A stretch of 64,000 nucleotides of DNA from Limnohabitans sp. TEGF004. GTDB taxonomy: Bacteria > Pseudomonadota > Gammaproteobacteria > Burkholderiales > Burkholderiaceae_C. The DNA lies in assembly GCF_027924965.1 (NCBI RefSeq), contig NZ_AP027056.1, forward strand, positions 1,860,001-1,924,000, written 5' to 3'. Below the pieces are notes generated by a model. It had not been told where the DNA came from and did not search any database. It saw only the letters and a program-made list of their open reading frames with translations. Within the stretch, counting starts at the first letter, position 1. Every line of letters begins with the position of its first letter. Positions 8,637-17,820 of this stretch are shown here, piece after piece. Position numbers and translations under genes: made by a program.

Positions 8637-9633
8637 ACGACAGCTTTTGACTGCTTCCTTTTCGTCGACTGACTTTTGTAGACGTTGTGATGGGCACCTC
8701 TTTGCCTAACAGGGATGGGAATGCATTGTTCTCTAGGTCTAACCATGGCGGATTCTCTGCATACATTTCCACGATCAGTTCTTTGATAGCAGCGATATAC
8801 CAAGAATCGTCATTGAGACGATGACTCAAGATGATCGGAGAAGTCGCACGCTCATCATCTATGACGCGATACACCAGATCGGACCTGACCCGAGCCGCTG
8901 CAGGAATAATGCACACCCCCATTTCTGATGCCACCAAACCCAGAGCGGCTTGTATCTCACGAACTTCGTGAATTTCACCGAGCTGAATGCCTTGGTCATG
9001 AACCAAGCTCAAGACGTGGTCTGCATAACTTGGCCGTGGATCCTTGGGGAAAACAATCAGATTCTGATTGACCAACTCCTTCAGACTGATCCTGCCGCGT
9101 GCCTTCGCCAAGGGAGAACTTGGCGGCAAGGCAAGAACCAGACGCTCCTCCCTTAAAACCACGCGAGCCACTGACGTGTCGCCAGTTCGGATCCGCCCGA
9201 ATCCCAAGTCGATACGCCCTGATTTCAGCTCCGCGATCTGATGCACCGAACTCAGATCGACCAAGTGAATGTCTGTTTCGGGGTAACGCTTGCGAAACAT
9301 GCGAATCAGCATAGGAAGGCCGCCGTACAAAGTCGATGCGACATAGGCAATTGAAATGGATTGGCGTCGATCTTGACCAACGCGTTTGGCACCCGCTTTC
9401 ATTTGCTCGACCCGATGAAGCACCTGCAAGGCTTCTTCGTAAAAAACGCGCCCCGCGTCGGTCAAGCGCAAAGGCCTGCTGCTGCGTTGAATCAACAGGA
9501 CACCGAGCTCCTCCTCAAGGAGCTGAATCTGTCGACTCAGTGGTGGCTGTGCAATGTGCATTTGCTCAGCTGCACGCGTGAAGTTCTTGGTCGTGGCAAC
9601 TGCTACGAAATAACGTAATTGACGAAGATCCAT
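8629..9633 (-). CDS. BenM/CatM/CatR-type LysR regulator
   Basis: LysR activator of 334 residues. The helix-turn-helix region (RAAEQMHIAQPPLSRQIQLL) and effector-domain segments (SIAYVASTLYGGLPMLIRMF; EIQAALGLVASEMGVCIIPA) closely resemble, from memory, BenM and CatM of Acinetobacter, which respond to benzoate and cis,cis-muconate. It is divergent from catA-benABCD across a 238-bp gap holding two BenM-like boxes, which supports control of that operon and of itself. A charged, Ser/Lys-rich tail (about the last 25 residues) extends beyond the usual family end. Whether it is functionally BenM or CatR cannot be decided from sequence. Confidence 0.87.
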   Translation of the reverse strand: MDLRQLRYFVAVATTKNFTRAAEQMHIAQPPLSRQIQLLEEELGVLLIQRSSRPLRLTDAGRVFYEEALQVLHRVEQMKAGAKRVGQDRRQSISIAYVASTLYGGLPMLIRMFRKRYPETDIHLVDLSSVHQIAELKSGRIDLGFGRIRTGDTSVARVVLREERLVLALPPSSPLAKARGRISLKELVNQNLIVFPKDPRPSYADHVLSLVHDQGIQLGEIHEVREIQAALGLVASEMGVCIIPAAARVRSDLVYRVIDDERATSPIILSHRLNDDSWYIAAIKELIVEMYAENPPWLDLENNAFPSLLGKEVPITTSTKVSRRKGSSQKLSSN

Positions 9634-9644
9634 TAGGGTAATCC

Positions 9645-9659
9645 ATACCCGCTAGATAT
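9645..9659. promoter_or_regulatory. BenM/CatM-like operator box 1
   Basis: The sequence ATAC-N7-ATAT lies 12-26 bp upstream of the divergent LysR gene start and differs by one base from the ATAC-N7-GTAT consensus known for BenM/CatM. It is embedded in a dyad with arms CCATA (9644-9648 less one base) and TATGG. Position suggests autoregulation as well as catA control. Confidence 0.55.
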
Positions 9660-9703
9660 GGTGCGTTGTAAGTGGCTGATTTTTAACACAAAAACCATTC
9701 ACT

Positions 9704-9718
9704 ATATGCAAAAGGTAT
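9704..9718. promoter_or_regulatory. BenM/CatM-like operator box 2
   Basis: A second match, ATAT-N7-GTAT, also one base from the ATAC-N7-GTAT consensus. Its centre is about 59 bp from that of box 1, and it lies on the catA side of the same gap. Two imperfect copies in one intergenic region next to a BenM-like gene are unlikely to be chance. The rest of 9634-9871 holds a 63-codon open frame that I regard as non-coding leader. Confidence 0.55.
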
Positions 9719-9871
9719 CGCTACGGATGAATTTGGTATTGGATGTATTGATGGCACTGCCCTTTAATTCAACCCATGCAACAAACACGTTAACTAACTC
9801 AGACAGTTTTTTGCAATGTGAAGGGGGCGTTCCCCAAGCAACCAAGTAAGACCAACCTCTAGGAGATAACC

Positions 9872-10807
9872 ATGACCGTTCAAATTTTCAAAACAAATGA
9901 AGTTCAAGATTTTTTAAAGATAGCCAGTGGCCTGACACAAACAGGCGGCAATCCACGCACCAAAACCATCATTCATCGCATCTTGTCTGACCTGTTCAAG
10001 GCCATCGAAGACTTGGACATCACATCGGATGAATACTGGGCCGGCGTTGCTTACCTGAATCAGCTTGGCGCACGCAGCGAGGCAGGCTTGTTGTCTCCTG
10101 GTTTGGGACTGGACCGCTATTTCGACATGCGCATGGACGCCGAAGACGCAGCACTTGGCTTGACCGATGGCACACCACGTGCGATCGAAGGACCTCTTTA
10201 CGTCGCTGGTGCGCCTGTCGTTCATGGCTTTACACGATTAGATGATGGCAGCGATACATCAGGTAAAACTCTCATCATGCACGGCACTGTGTATGGTGCA
10301 GATGGCAAGCCTGTGTCGAACGCATCTGTTGAAGTCTGGCACGCCAACACCAAGGGGTTCTATTCTCACTTTGATCCTACTGGCGAGCAAAAGGCCTTCA
10401 ACATGCGCCGCACCATCATGACCGATGCACAGGGTCGTTATAAGTTCCAGAGCATCGTGCCAGTGGGATATGGCTGCCCACCCGACGGTCCAACTCAGGC
10501 GTTGCTGAATCAGTTGGGTCGTCATGGCAATCGTCCTGCGCACATCCACTTCTTTGTCACAGCAGATGGCCACCGCAAGTTGACAACACAAATCAACATT
10601 GATGGTGACCCATTGGTGAATGATGATTTCGCGTACGCAACACGAGACGGCTTGGTTCCCCCAGTTGTTGAACACGCGGACGAGGCCAGCATCAAAGCGC
10701 ATGGTCTGAGTGGCCCATTCTGTGAAATCAAATTCGACATGACGCTGAGCCCCTTGGTCAATGGCTCAGATAACCAGATCGTTGAGCGCCCTCGTCTAGC
10801 AGCCTGA
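9872..10807 (+). CDS. catA: Catechol 1,2-dioxygenase
   Basis: Intradiol Fe(III) dioxygenase cleaving catechol to cis,cis-muconate; 311 residues, normal for the family. The iron ligands fall exactly at the classical positions Tyr164 (GFYSHFD), Tyr200 ([12 protein letters not shown]), His224 and His226 (RPAHIHFF). The N-terminal helical dimerisation/lipid-binding region precedes the catalytic domain. The start is supported by an AGGAGA site 6 bp upstream. It is the first gene of the catA-benABCD run, whereas many bacteria place catA with catBC. Confidence 0.95.
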   Translation: MTVQIFKTNEVQDFLKIASGLTQTGGNPRTKTIIHRILSDLFKAIEDLDITSDEYWAGVAYLNQLGARSEAGLLSPGLGLDRYFDMRMDAEDAALGLTDGTPRAIEGPLYVAGAPVVHGFTRLDDGSDTSGKTLIMHGTVYGADGKPVSNASVEVWHANTKGFYSHFDPTGEQKAFNMRRTIMTDAQGRYKFQSIVPVGYGCPPDGPTQALLNQLGRHGNRPAHIHFFVTADGHRKLTTQINIDGDPLVNDDFAYATRDGLVPPVVEHADEASIKAHGLSGPFCEIKFDMTLSPLVNGSDNQIVERPRLAA

Positions 10808-10818
10808 TCTTCAACCGA

Positions 10819-10890
10819 GGTGGGCCGAATGACTTTCATTCGGCACCACCAGGCATGACGACAGACGAAAAACCGCAACCTCAGTTGCGG
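10819..10890 (+). promoter_or_regulatory. Two RNA hairpins in the catA-benA spacer
   Basis: Hairpin one (10819-10850) has arms GGTGGGCCGAATGA and TCATTCGGCACCACC around a 3-nt loop, with one extra base in the right arm. Hairpin two (10873-10890) is a perfect CCGCAAC-CTCA-GTTGCGG stem. Neither has a U tract, so they are more likely processing or stability elements, or weak attenuators, than simple terminators. Their presence argues that benA starts at 10921, not at the ATG at 10855. Confidence 0.55.
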
Positions 10891-10920
10891 CGGACGCCCC
10901 TACCCAAAGGAAACACACCC

Positions 10921-12282
10921 ATGAATACGAACGTATCCGTCGACAAATATGCCGACGTGGAAAACTTATTGAACAACGCCTTGCAAGACGATCCTGAAAA
11001 CGGCGTTTTTCGTTGCCGTCGCGATATTTTTACGGACGCGGATCTCTTTGAACTCGAGATGAAACACATCTTCGAAGGCAACTGGATTTACTTGGCGCAT
11101 GAAAGCCAAATCCCAGAGATCAACGACTACTTCACCACCTACATCGGCCGACAGCCAATCGTCATCACTCGTACCAAAGATGGCAGCTTGAACGCTGTCA
11201 TCAATGCATGTGCGCACAGAGGCGCGATGCTGTGCCGCCGCAAGCACGGCAACAAAGGCAGCTTCACCTGCCCGTTTCATGGATGGACGTTCGCAAACAC
11301 AGGCAAGTTGCTGAAGGTCAAAGATGAGAAGACCACGGAATATCCCATCCAATTCAACACCAATGGCTCGCATGACCTGAAGAAGGTGGCTCGCTTTGAA
11401 AGCTACAAAGGCTTCTTGTTTGGTAGCTTGAACGCTGATGTGCAACCCCTGCAAGAGTTTTTAGGTGAAACGAAAGTGGTGATCGACCAAATCGTTGACC
11501 AAGCCGCTGAAGGACTGGAAGTTTTGCGTGGTAGCTCGACTTACACCTACGACGGCAATTGGAAACTTCAAATGGAAAACGGCAGCGACGGTTACCACGT
11601 GAGCTCTGTCCATTGGAATTACGCCGCAACGATGGGACGACGCAAAGATGGTGGCACCAAGGCTGTCGATGCAAACGGCTGGAGCAAGAGCGTGGGTGGT
11701 GTGTACGGATTTGAAAACGGTCACATCCTGCTGTGGACGAAGACCATGAACCCAGAAGTGCGTCCTGTGTATGACCATCGTGCAGAGCTCAAAGATCGCC
11801 TCGGAGAAGCCAAGGCCGATTTGATCGTGAACCAAACACGCAACCTTTGCCTTTACCCGAATGTGTATTTGATGGATCAATTTTCTACACAGATCCGAGT
11901 CACGCGCCCCATCAGTGTGGATAAGACAGAAGTCACGATTTACTGTTTCGCACCTAAGGGTGAAAGTGCTGAAAGCCGCGCCACCCGCATTCGTCAGTAC
12001 GAGGACTTCTTCAACGTCTCGGGCATGGGAACAGCGGATGACCTCGAGGAATTTCGCTCTTGCCAAACAGGTTATGCCGCCAAGGCTGCACCTTGGAATG
12101 ATTTGAGTCGCGGCGCGCCGCTTTGGGTGCATGGTCCAGATGAAAACGCCCGACAAATGGGTATGACCCCACTGGTCAGCGGCGGTCGAAGTGAAGACGA
12201 AGGTCTGTTCGTTTGTCAACACAACTATTGGGCAGAGAGCATGCAAAAAGCGCTGACCAAAGAGCGAGAAGGAGCAAAGTGA
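10921..12282 (+). CDS. benA: Benzoate 1,2-dioxygenase, large (alpha) subunit
   Basis: Rieske oxygenase alpha subunit, 453 residues, dihydroxylating benzoate to the 1,2-cis-diol. The Rieske [2Fe-2S] ligands are Cys97/His99 (CAHRG) and Cys117/His120 (CPFHGW). The mononuclear iron site includes His226 and His231 in the DGYHVSSVH segment. The start at 10921 is chosen for the AAAGGAAA site upstream and the alignment-like N-terminus; an ATG at 10855 would put two hairpins in coding sequence. The stop overlaps the benB start (TGATG). Anthranilate and toluate dioxygenases are relatives; benD and catA favour benzoate. Confidence 0.92.
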   Translation: MNTNVSVDKYADVENLLNNALQDDPENGVFRCRRDIFTDADLFELEMKHIFEGNWIYLAHESQIPEINDYFTTYIGRQPIVITRTKDGSLNAVINACAHRGAMLCRRKHGNKGSFTCPFHGWTFANTGKLLKVKDEKTTEYPIQFNTNGSHDLKKVARFESYKGFLFGSLNADVQPLQEFLGETKVVIDQIVDQAAEGLEVLRGSSTYTYDGNWKLQMENGSDGYHVSSVHWNYAATMGRRKDGGTKAVDANGWSKSVGGVYGFENGHILLWTKTMNPEVRPVYDHRAELKDRLGEAKADLIVNQTRNLCLYPNVYLMDQFSTQIRVTRPISVDKTEVTIYCFAPKGESAESRATRIRQYEDFFNVSGMGTADDLEEFRSCQTGYAAKAAPWNDLSRGAPLWVHGPDENARQMGMTPLVSGGRSEDEGLFVCQHNYWAESMQKALTKEREGAK

Positions 12283-12773
12283 TGAGCCAAAAATTCAGCG
12301 ATGTTTGCGGCTTTTTATTCAAAGAAGCGCGCCACCTTGACGACCGCGAGTGGGATGCTTGGTTGGACATGTATGCCCCAGAGGTTCAATACTGGATGCC
12401 ATCTTGGGACGATGACGATCAGTTGACAGAGGATCCACAAAGTGAGATTTCACTGATTTACTACCCCAACCGCAATGGTTTGGAGGATCGTGTGTTTCGC
12501 ATCAAGACGGAGCGCTCTAGTGCCTCCATGCCCGAACCACGCACCAATCACATGATCAGCAATGTGGAGATCTTGGCGGACCGTGGTGACTCACTGGACG
12601 TCAGATACAACTTCCACACGTTGAGCCACCGCTACAAGGTCACAGATCATTTTTTCGGCGCCATCTTTTTAACGCTAAAGGTGATGGGCGACGACAGTTT
12701 CCAAATCACGCGCAAAAAGATTGTCTTAAAGAATGACTACATCAGCCAAGTCATTGACATCTATCACATCTGA
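12282..12773 (+). CDS. benB: Benzoate 1,2-dioxygenase, small (beta) subunit
   Basis: Beta subunit, 163 residues, a cone-shaped structural partner of BenA in the oxygenase hexamer. Typical stretches are FLFKEARHLDDREWDAWLDM near the N-terminus and SLIYYPNRNGLEDRVFRI in the middle. The ATG at 12282 overlaps the benA TGA and follows GAAGGAG; an open extension to 12213 lies inside benA and is not needed. Confidence 0.92.
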   Translation: MSQKFSDVCGFLFKEARHLDDREWDAWLDMYAPEVQYWMPSWDDDDQLTEDPQSEISLIYYPNRNGLEDRVFRIKTERSSASMPEPRTNHMISNVEILADRGDSLDVRYNFHTLSHRYKVTDHFFGAIFLTLKVMGDDSFQITRKKIVLKNDYISQVIDIYHI

Positions 12774-12792
12774 GATCAGAAGGGTTCACAAG

Positions 12793-13818
12793 ATGACCAG
12801 CTATCGAATAGCCTTGAACTTCGAGGATGGTGTCACACGCTTCATAGAGTGTGGCGCAGACGAAAAAGTGCTCGACAGTGCTTTCAGAAATCGCATCAAT
12901 TTGCCCATGGACTGCTCGGACGGTGTGTGTGGCACATGCAAATGCCGAGCAGAAAGTGGCTCGTATGACATGGGCGATGAATACATTGATGAAGCCTTGA
13001 CACAAGATGAAGCCAATGAGGGCTTGGTTCTGACATGTCAAATGGTGCCTAGTTCAGATTGCGTCATCTCGGTGCCTGTGCCCTCCACTGCTTGTAAAAC
13101 TGGCACGGCGCAGTTCTCTGCCACATTGGCTGAGGTCTCCTCGCTTGGCGATGCTGCCTATGAGTTGGTCTTAGATGCCCCATCGGATGCACCGGACTTC
13201 TTACCAGGTCAATACGTCAACATCGGCGTTCCAGGCAGCGACCAACACCGGTCTTACTCGTTCAGTTCAGCACCGGGAAGTGCCCGCATGACTTTCTTGG
13301 TCAAGCAAGTTCCTGAGGGGCTGATGAGCGGCTGGTTGAATCGCGCCCAGTCAGGCGAGACGCTTGACATCAAAGGGCCCATGGGCAGCTTTTATCTGCG
13401 AACTCCCACTCGACCCTTGCTCTTTCTAGCAGGTGGCACTGGGCTTGCGCCGTTTTTGTCAATGCTAGAAGTCCTTGAGAAACAAGCGCACGCTCTGCCG
13501 ATTCACTTGATCTATGGCGTGACACGCGATCAAGATTTAGTCATGGTCGATCGTTTAGTGAATTTTGCTAACCGACTGCCCAACTTCACCTTCACCACCT
13601 GTGTGGCCGACCCGCAAACAGGCCATGACAAACAAGGATTTGTCACGCAATACATGTCACCAGATGTCTTGCATGACGGCGATGTCGATGTGTATTTGTG
13701 CGGTCCGCCTCCCATGGTGGATGCCGTACAAAAACATTTCAAAGACATCGCCTTGAGTCCCGTGAGTTTTCATTATGAAAAGTTCACGCCCAATGCGACC
13801 ACCCCCATTTCGGAGTAA
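12793..13818 (+). CDS. benC: Benzoate dioxygenase reductase component
   Basis: Electron-transfer flavoprotein, 341 residues, passing electrons from NADH to BenAB. An N-terminal plant-type [2Fe-2S] domain has Cys41, Cys46, Cys49 (CSDGVCGTC) and Cys82; an FAD-binding domain follows with RSYSFSSAPG, then an NAD domain with GGTGLAPF and CGPPPMVDAV. The ATG at 12793 is chosen because it begins the ferredoxin domain directly; an earlier ATG at 12733 would overlap benB. Confidence 0.93.
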   Translation: MTSYRIALNFEDGVTRFIECGADEKVLDSAFRNRINLPMDCSDGVCGTCKCRAESGSYDMGDEYIDEALTQDEANEGLVLTCQMVPSSDCVISVPVPSTACKTGTAQFSATLAEVSSLGDAAYELVLDAPSDAPDFLPGQYVNIGVPGSDQHRSYSFSSAPGSARMTFLVKQVPEGLMSGWLNRAQSGETLDIKGPMGSFYLRTPTRPLLFLAGGTGLAPFLSMLEVLEKQAHALPIHLIYGVTRDQDLVMVDRLVNFANRLPNFTFTTCVADPQTGHDKQGFVTQYMSPDVLHDGDVDVYLCGPPPMVDAVQKHFKDIALSPVSFHYEKFTPNATTPISE

Positions 13819-13823
13819 CCCAT

Positions 13824-14600
13824 ATGAACAAAGAATTTGCAGGCAAAGTCATGCTCATCACAGGCGCTGCACAAGGCATTGGCCAACGTGTTGCTGAGCT
13901 TGCAGCAGCGCAAGGCGCCCGCTTAGCGCTGGTTGACAGATCGCCTCTGGTTCAAGAATTACGCGAGCAGCTGTCAGCCATCACTGAGGTCATTGCCATT
14001 GAAGCAGACCTTGAGCAATTTGAGGGCGCAGAACAAGCAGCAGAGAGAACGCATAAGGCGTTTGGTCGGATCGACATTTTGGTGAACAACATCGGTGGCA
14101 CCATCTGGACCAAACCATTTGAGCACTACGACCCTAAACAGATCGAAGCTGAAGTACGACGCTCGCTATTTCCCACCTTGTGGAGCTGTCGCGCAGTGTT
14201 GCCCTACATGCTGAAGAAAAAAAAGGGCGCCATTGTGAACGTGTCCTCCATCGCGACACGCAGCGTCAACCGCGTTCCGTACGGCTCAGCGAAGGGTGGT
14301 GTCAATGCATTGACTGCATGCTTGGCATTCGAAAACGGTGAGCGTGGTATTCGCGTCAACGCGATAGCACCTGGTGGAACAGAAGCACCCCCACGTCGCA
14401 TTCCACGCAACACGTCAAATCTGGGTCGCAAAGATAAAGCTTGGTACCAAGAAATTGTCGATCAAACGATCTCTAGCACCTTGATGAAGCGTTACGGAAC
14501 GCTCGACGAACAAGCAGAAGCCATCCTCTTTTTGGCTTCAGACCGTTCGTCTTACATCACTGGCACGGTTCTGCCGGTCGGTGGTGGCGACCAAGGTTGA
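13824..14600 (+). CDS. benD: 1,2-dihydroxycyclohexa-3,5-diene-1-carboxylate dehydrogenase
   Basis: Short-chain dehydrogenase, 258 residues, oxidising the benzoate cis-diol with decarboxylation to catechol. The cofactor motif is TGAAQGIG (13-20), NNIGG follows near residue 88, and the catalytic pair is Tyr153/Lys157 (YGSAK) with an upstream SS at 141-142. It starts 5 bp after benC, completing the benABCD set. Confidence 0.93.
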   Translation: MNKEFAGKVMLITGAAQGIGQRVAELAAAQGARLALVDRSPLVQELREQLSAITEVIAIEADLEQFEGAEQAAERTHKAFGRIDILVNNIGGTIWTKPFEHYDPKQIEAEVRRSLFPTLWSCRAVLPYMLKKKKGAIVNVSSIATRSVNRVPYGSAKGGVNALTACLAFENGERGIRVNAIAPGGTEAPPRRIPRNTSNLGRKDKAWYQEIVDQTISSTLMKRYGTLDEQAEAILFLASDRSSYITGTVLPVGGGDQG

Positions 14601-14679
14601 TGCATTTTTCCGTTGATAAAACCCCTCACCCACAGATAAAAAGCCGTCACTGATCGGCACATCCCAGGAGACAAACACC

Positions 14680-15852
14680 ATGAATATCTCGCAATTTTCT
14701 CGCCGTGCTGCACTCGCCGCAGCGGTTTCATTCACCATTCCAATGGCCATGGCACAGACCTCACAAAAACTCAAGGTTGGTTTCATGTTGCCCGCCACTG
14801 GCACTTTTGCCGCATTGGGCACCGCTATTGAAAATGGTTTCAGGCTTTACCTTGCTGAACAAGGTGGAAAGATCGGTGGGCGTGAAGTTGAATTTTTCAA
14901 AGTCGACGACGAGTCAGATCCATCTAAAGCGATTGACAACGTCAACAAACTGATCAAACGCGACAACGTGGACGTTTTGATCGGCAGCGTGCACTCAGGC
15001 GTCGCAATGGCCATGGCTCGCGTCGCCAAGGGCACCGGCACCTTGATGATCAATCCCAACGGTGGCGCTGACGCCGTCACAGGCTCCATGTGTGCGGTGA
15101 ACATTTTCCGCAGCAGCTTTAGCAATTGGCAGCCGGGTTTCGCGATTGGTCAAGCCATGGCGGCTAAAGGCCATAAAACCGCAGCCACCATCACTTGGAA
15201 ATACGCCGCTGGTGATGAGATGGCCAAAGGCTTCAAAGAAGGCTTTGAGAAATCGGGTGGAAAGGTAACCAAAGAATTGACGCTGCCCTTCCCGAACGTT
15301 GAATTCCAATCCCTGTTGACTGAAATTGCCTCTGCCAAACCTGATGCTGTTTTCTCCTTCTTTGCTGGCGGCGCTGCCGTGAAGTTTGTCAAAGACTATG
15401 ACGGTGCTGGCCTGAAGAAAAACATCCCTCTCTTTGGCACTGGCTTTCTGACCGATGGCACATTGGAAGCTCAGGGTGCATCTGCTGAAGGTGTACTGAC
15501 ATCGCTGCATTACGCGGACAACTTAAACACCCCACGTGACAACGCTTTCCGTCTTGCCTATGTGAAGACCTTCAAAATGCAGCCTGATGTGTATGCCGTC
15601 CAAGGCTACGACGCTGCGCAAATGTTGGGCATCGGTTTGACTGCGGTCAAGGGTGACGCAAAAAATACGGCAGGCTTTGCCGCTGCACTGACCAAAGCCA
15701 CCATCGACAGTCCGCGTGGGAAATTCACGATTTCCAAAGCGCACAACCCCATTCAAGACATGTACTTGCGCCAAGTTTCCGGCAAGGAAAACAAGGTGAT
15801 TGGCATTGCCAGCAAAGCGCTTGAAGATCCTGCAACGGGTTGCCGCCTGTAA
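14680..15852 (+). CDS. LivK-type ABC transporter substrate-binding protein
   Basis: Periplasmic receptor, 390 residues, of the branched-chain amino acid (HAAT) importer family. An N-terminal export signal carries twin arginines (FSRRAALAAAVSF) and ends after AMAQ; type I periplasmic binding folds follow (KVGFMLPATGTFAALG). An AGGAGA site precedes the ATG. Location 79 bp after benD and before livHMGF genes suggests uptake of benzoate or a benzoyl derivative such as hippurate, which is inference. The RR pair could indicate Tat export but is not conclusive. Confidence 0.87.
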   Translation: MNISQFSRRAALAAAVSFTIPMAMAQTSQKLKVGFMLPATGTFAALGTAIENGFRLYLAEQGGKIGGREVEFFKVDDESDPSKAIDNVNKLIKRDNVDVLIGSVHSGVAMAMARVAKGTGTLMINPNGGADAVTGSMCAVNIFRSSFSNWQPGFAIGQAMAAKGHKTAATITWKYAAGDEMAKGFKEGFEKSGGKVTKELTLPFPNVEFQSLLTEIASAKPDAVFSFFAGGAAVKFVKDYDGAGLKKNIPLFGTGFLTDGTLEAQGASAEGVLTSLHYADNLNTPRDNAFRLAYVKTFKMQPDVYAVQGYDAAQMLGIGLTAVKGDAKNTAGFAAALTKATIDSPRGKFTISKAHNPIQDMYLRQVSGKENKVIGIASKALEDPATGCRL

Positions 15853-15873
15853 TTTCGGCCCTTCGTCAACACC

Positions 15874-15899
15874 CGTCCTTTCCAACCGTGGAAAGGACG
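15874..15899 (+). other. Perfect hairpin between binding-protein and permease genes
   Basis: CGTCCTTTCC-N6-GGAAAGGACG, a perfect 10-bp stem with a 6-nt loop and no U tract, in the 62-bp gap after the substrate-binding gene. Such intra-operon stems are known to protect upstream binding-protein mRNA, giving more receptor than membrane subunits. The right arm also carries a GGAAAGGA stretch about 15 bp upstream of the permease start. Confidence 0.6.
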
Positions 15900-15914
15900 T
15901 AACGCATCAGCTCT

Positions 15915-16799
15915 ATGGATCTCACAAACTTTCTCATTCAGTGTCTGAATGCGGTGCAGTACGGCTTATTGCTGTTTCTGGTCGCTTCAGGTTTGACACT
16001 CATCTTCGGCATCATGGGCGTGATCAACCTAGCGCACGGTAGCTTTTACATGATTGGTGCCTACATGGCCTTCGCGTTGTCACCCATCGTGAGCGGCACC
16101 TTTGGCGGAGGGTTCTTTGCGGTTCTATGTGTCGGCGTGGTGCTGTCCGTTCTGTTGGGTTATTTTTTGGAATGGGCGTTTTACAGCTACCTCTACGACC
16201 GTGAACACTTACAGCAAGTGCTGATGACATACGGGCTGATTCTCGTGTTTGAGGAACTGCGCAGTTTGCTGGTGGGTGATGATGTGTATGGCGTTCAGGT
16301 GCCAGACCTCTTAGCGGGCTCACTGCAACTGGGCGAGGTCATGACCTATCCCATTTATCGACTGTTCGTATCAGCCGTCTGCTTAGGGTTGGCATTGGCC
16401 ATGTTTTTCGTGTTCACACGAACCCGACTGGGCATGATGATTCGCGCGGGCGCAAGCAACCGCGAAATGGTGCAATCGCTAGGCATTGACATCCAGTTTT
16501 TATACCGCGTGGTGTTCGCTGCGGGTGTGGCCATTGCAGCGTTGGCCGGCATGGTGGCCGCGCCAGTGTCATCGGTGTATCCGGGCATGGGCAACCAAGT
16601 GTTGATCATCTGCTTTGTCGTGGTGGTCATTGGTGGCATTGGATCTATCAAAGGTGCACTGGCTGCGGCTCTGATGATTGGCGTGGTGGACACCTTTGGC
16701 AAGGTGCTATTACCCCAAGCCTCTGGCGTATTGATTTATCTCTTGATGGCTGGGATCTTGTTATGGAAACCAGATGGCCTTTTTAAAGTGGGTGGATGA
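15915..16799 (+). CDS. LivH-type ABC transporter permease
   Basis: Inner-membrane permease, 294 residues, with about eight hydrophobic helices and the LivH-family opening GLTLIFGIMGVINLAHGSFY near residue 28 and the conserved VVVIGGIGSIKGALAAALMIG near residue 235. It forms the membrane pore with the LivM-type protein encoded immediately downstream. Confidence 0.9.
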   Translation: MDLTNFLIQCLNAVQYGLLLFLVASGLTLIFGIMGVINLAHGSFYMIGAYMAFALSPIVSGTFGGGFFAVLCVGVVLSVLLGYFLEWAFYSYLYDREHLQQVLMTYGLILVFEELRSLLVGDDVYGVQVPDLLAGSLQLGEVMTYPIYRLFVSAVCLGLALAMFFVFTRTRLGMMIRAGASNREMVQSLGIDIQFLYRVVFAAGVAIAALAGMVAAPVSSVYPGMGNQVLIICFVVVVIGGIGSIKGALAAALMIGVVDTFGKVLLPQASGVLIYLLMAGILLWKPDGLFKVGG

Positions 16800-16800
16800 A

Positions 16801-17820
16801 ATGACTGACAACAAAAACCCAAAACTCCCTTTTGTCGTGCTGTTTTTTGCATCGCTTGCGTGCTTTCCATGGCTGAGCGGCAATTTCGGCATTGATCTGA
16901 TGAGCAAGATCATGATCTACGCCATCTTGGCACTCAGCCTTGAGTTGATTGTGGGAGGCGCTGGCTTGGTGTGTTTTGGCCAAGCCGCTTTCTTTGGCAT
17001 TGGTGCTTACGTAGCAGTTCGCGCGTCGTCAGACACTGAAGCCGCATCGCTGGTGTGGTTGTTGCCAGCGGCTGTGCTGGCGGCAGGACTCTATGCCTTT
17101 GTGGTCGGCTCCTTGTCGTTACGTACCAAGGGCGCGTACTTCATCATGGTGACGTTGGCATTTGCCCAGATGGCCTACTTTGTGGTGCATGACACCCCAC
17201 TGGGTGGCGGGTCAGATGGTATTTATCTCAACATCAAGCCTGTCTTGGGAGATCTCATCAACCTTGACTCTCCAACGTCGATGTATTTCTTCACCTTGGC
17301 TTGTCTCTTTCTGGTGTTTGTATTTTTAGCGGTGCTTTTACGCTCCCGATTTGGCAGAGCCTTGGCGGGTATTCGGGTCAATGAGCAACGCATGCTCGCC
17401 ACTGGTTTTTCAACCTACACCTATAAGTTGGCAGCGTTCACCCTCTCTGGCGCCATTGCGGGGTTGGCAGGCTTTTTGTTTGCAGTGAAAGACGGTTTTG
17501 TGAACCCCGAGATGATGAGCTGGCACTTGTCAGGTGCGGTCTTGGTGATGATCATTCTGGGCGGCCTTGGCCATCTGCGCGGTGCACTTGTTGGCGCCTT
17601 TGCATTTGCGCTGTTGCAAGAATTTTTCAAATCAGAGTCTGTGTTTGGCGAGTTCGCCAAGCACTGGCACTTAGGACTAGGCCTGGCCATCATTGCCACT
17701 GTGGCACTTTTACCCAATGGGCTGGTCAGTCTTCCGGGGCAACTGCGAACCCGTTTGGTTGGAGCGCAGTCAGATGACTCAGGGTTGGGTGACCTGACCA
17801 CCACGAAAGGTACATCATGA
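16801..17820 (+). CDS. LivM-type ABC transporter permease
   Basis: Second membrane subunit, 339 residues from the chosen start, with multiple hydrophobic helices and family segments LIVGGAGLVCFGQAAFFGIG and VMIILGGLGHLRGALVGAF. The ATG at 16801 lies one base after the livH-type stop; an ATG at 16774 inside livH is possible but adds nine non-hydrophobic residues. Its stop overlaps the next ATG (ATGA). Confidence 0.88.
   Translation: MTDNKNPKLPFVVLFFASLACFPWLSGNFGIDLMSKIMIYAILALSLELIVGGAGLVCFGQAAFFGIGAYVAVRASSDTEAASLVWLLPAAVLAAGLYAFVVGSLSLRTKGAYFIMVTLAFAQMAYFVVHDTPLGGGSDGIYLNIKPVLGDLINLDSPTSMYFFTLACLFLVFVFLAVLLRSRFGRALAGIRVNEQRMLATGFSTYTYKLAAFTLSGAIAGLAGFLFAVKDGFVNPEMMSWHLSGAVLVMIILGGLGHLRGALVGAFAFALLQEFFKSESVFGEFAKHWHLGLGLAIIATVALLPNGLVSLPGQLRTRLVGAQSDDSGLGDLTTTKGTS

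Noticed and set aside
9658..9849. 63-codon open frame between the BenM-like gene and catA
   Set aside because: It overlaps the second BenM-like box, has no ribosome site, and its translation shows no family features; it is leader DNA.
10855..10920. Upstream ATG for benA at 10855
   Set aside because: The added 22 codons contain a hairpin and lack a ribosome site; the ATG at 10921 has AAAGGAAA.
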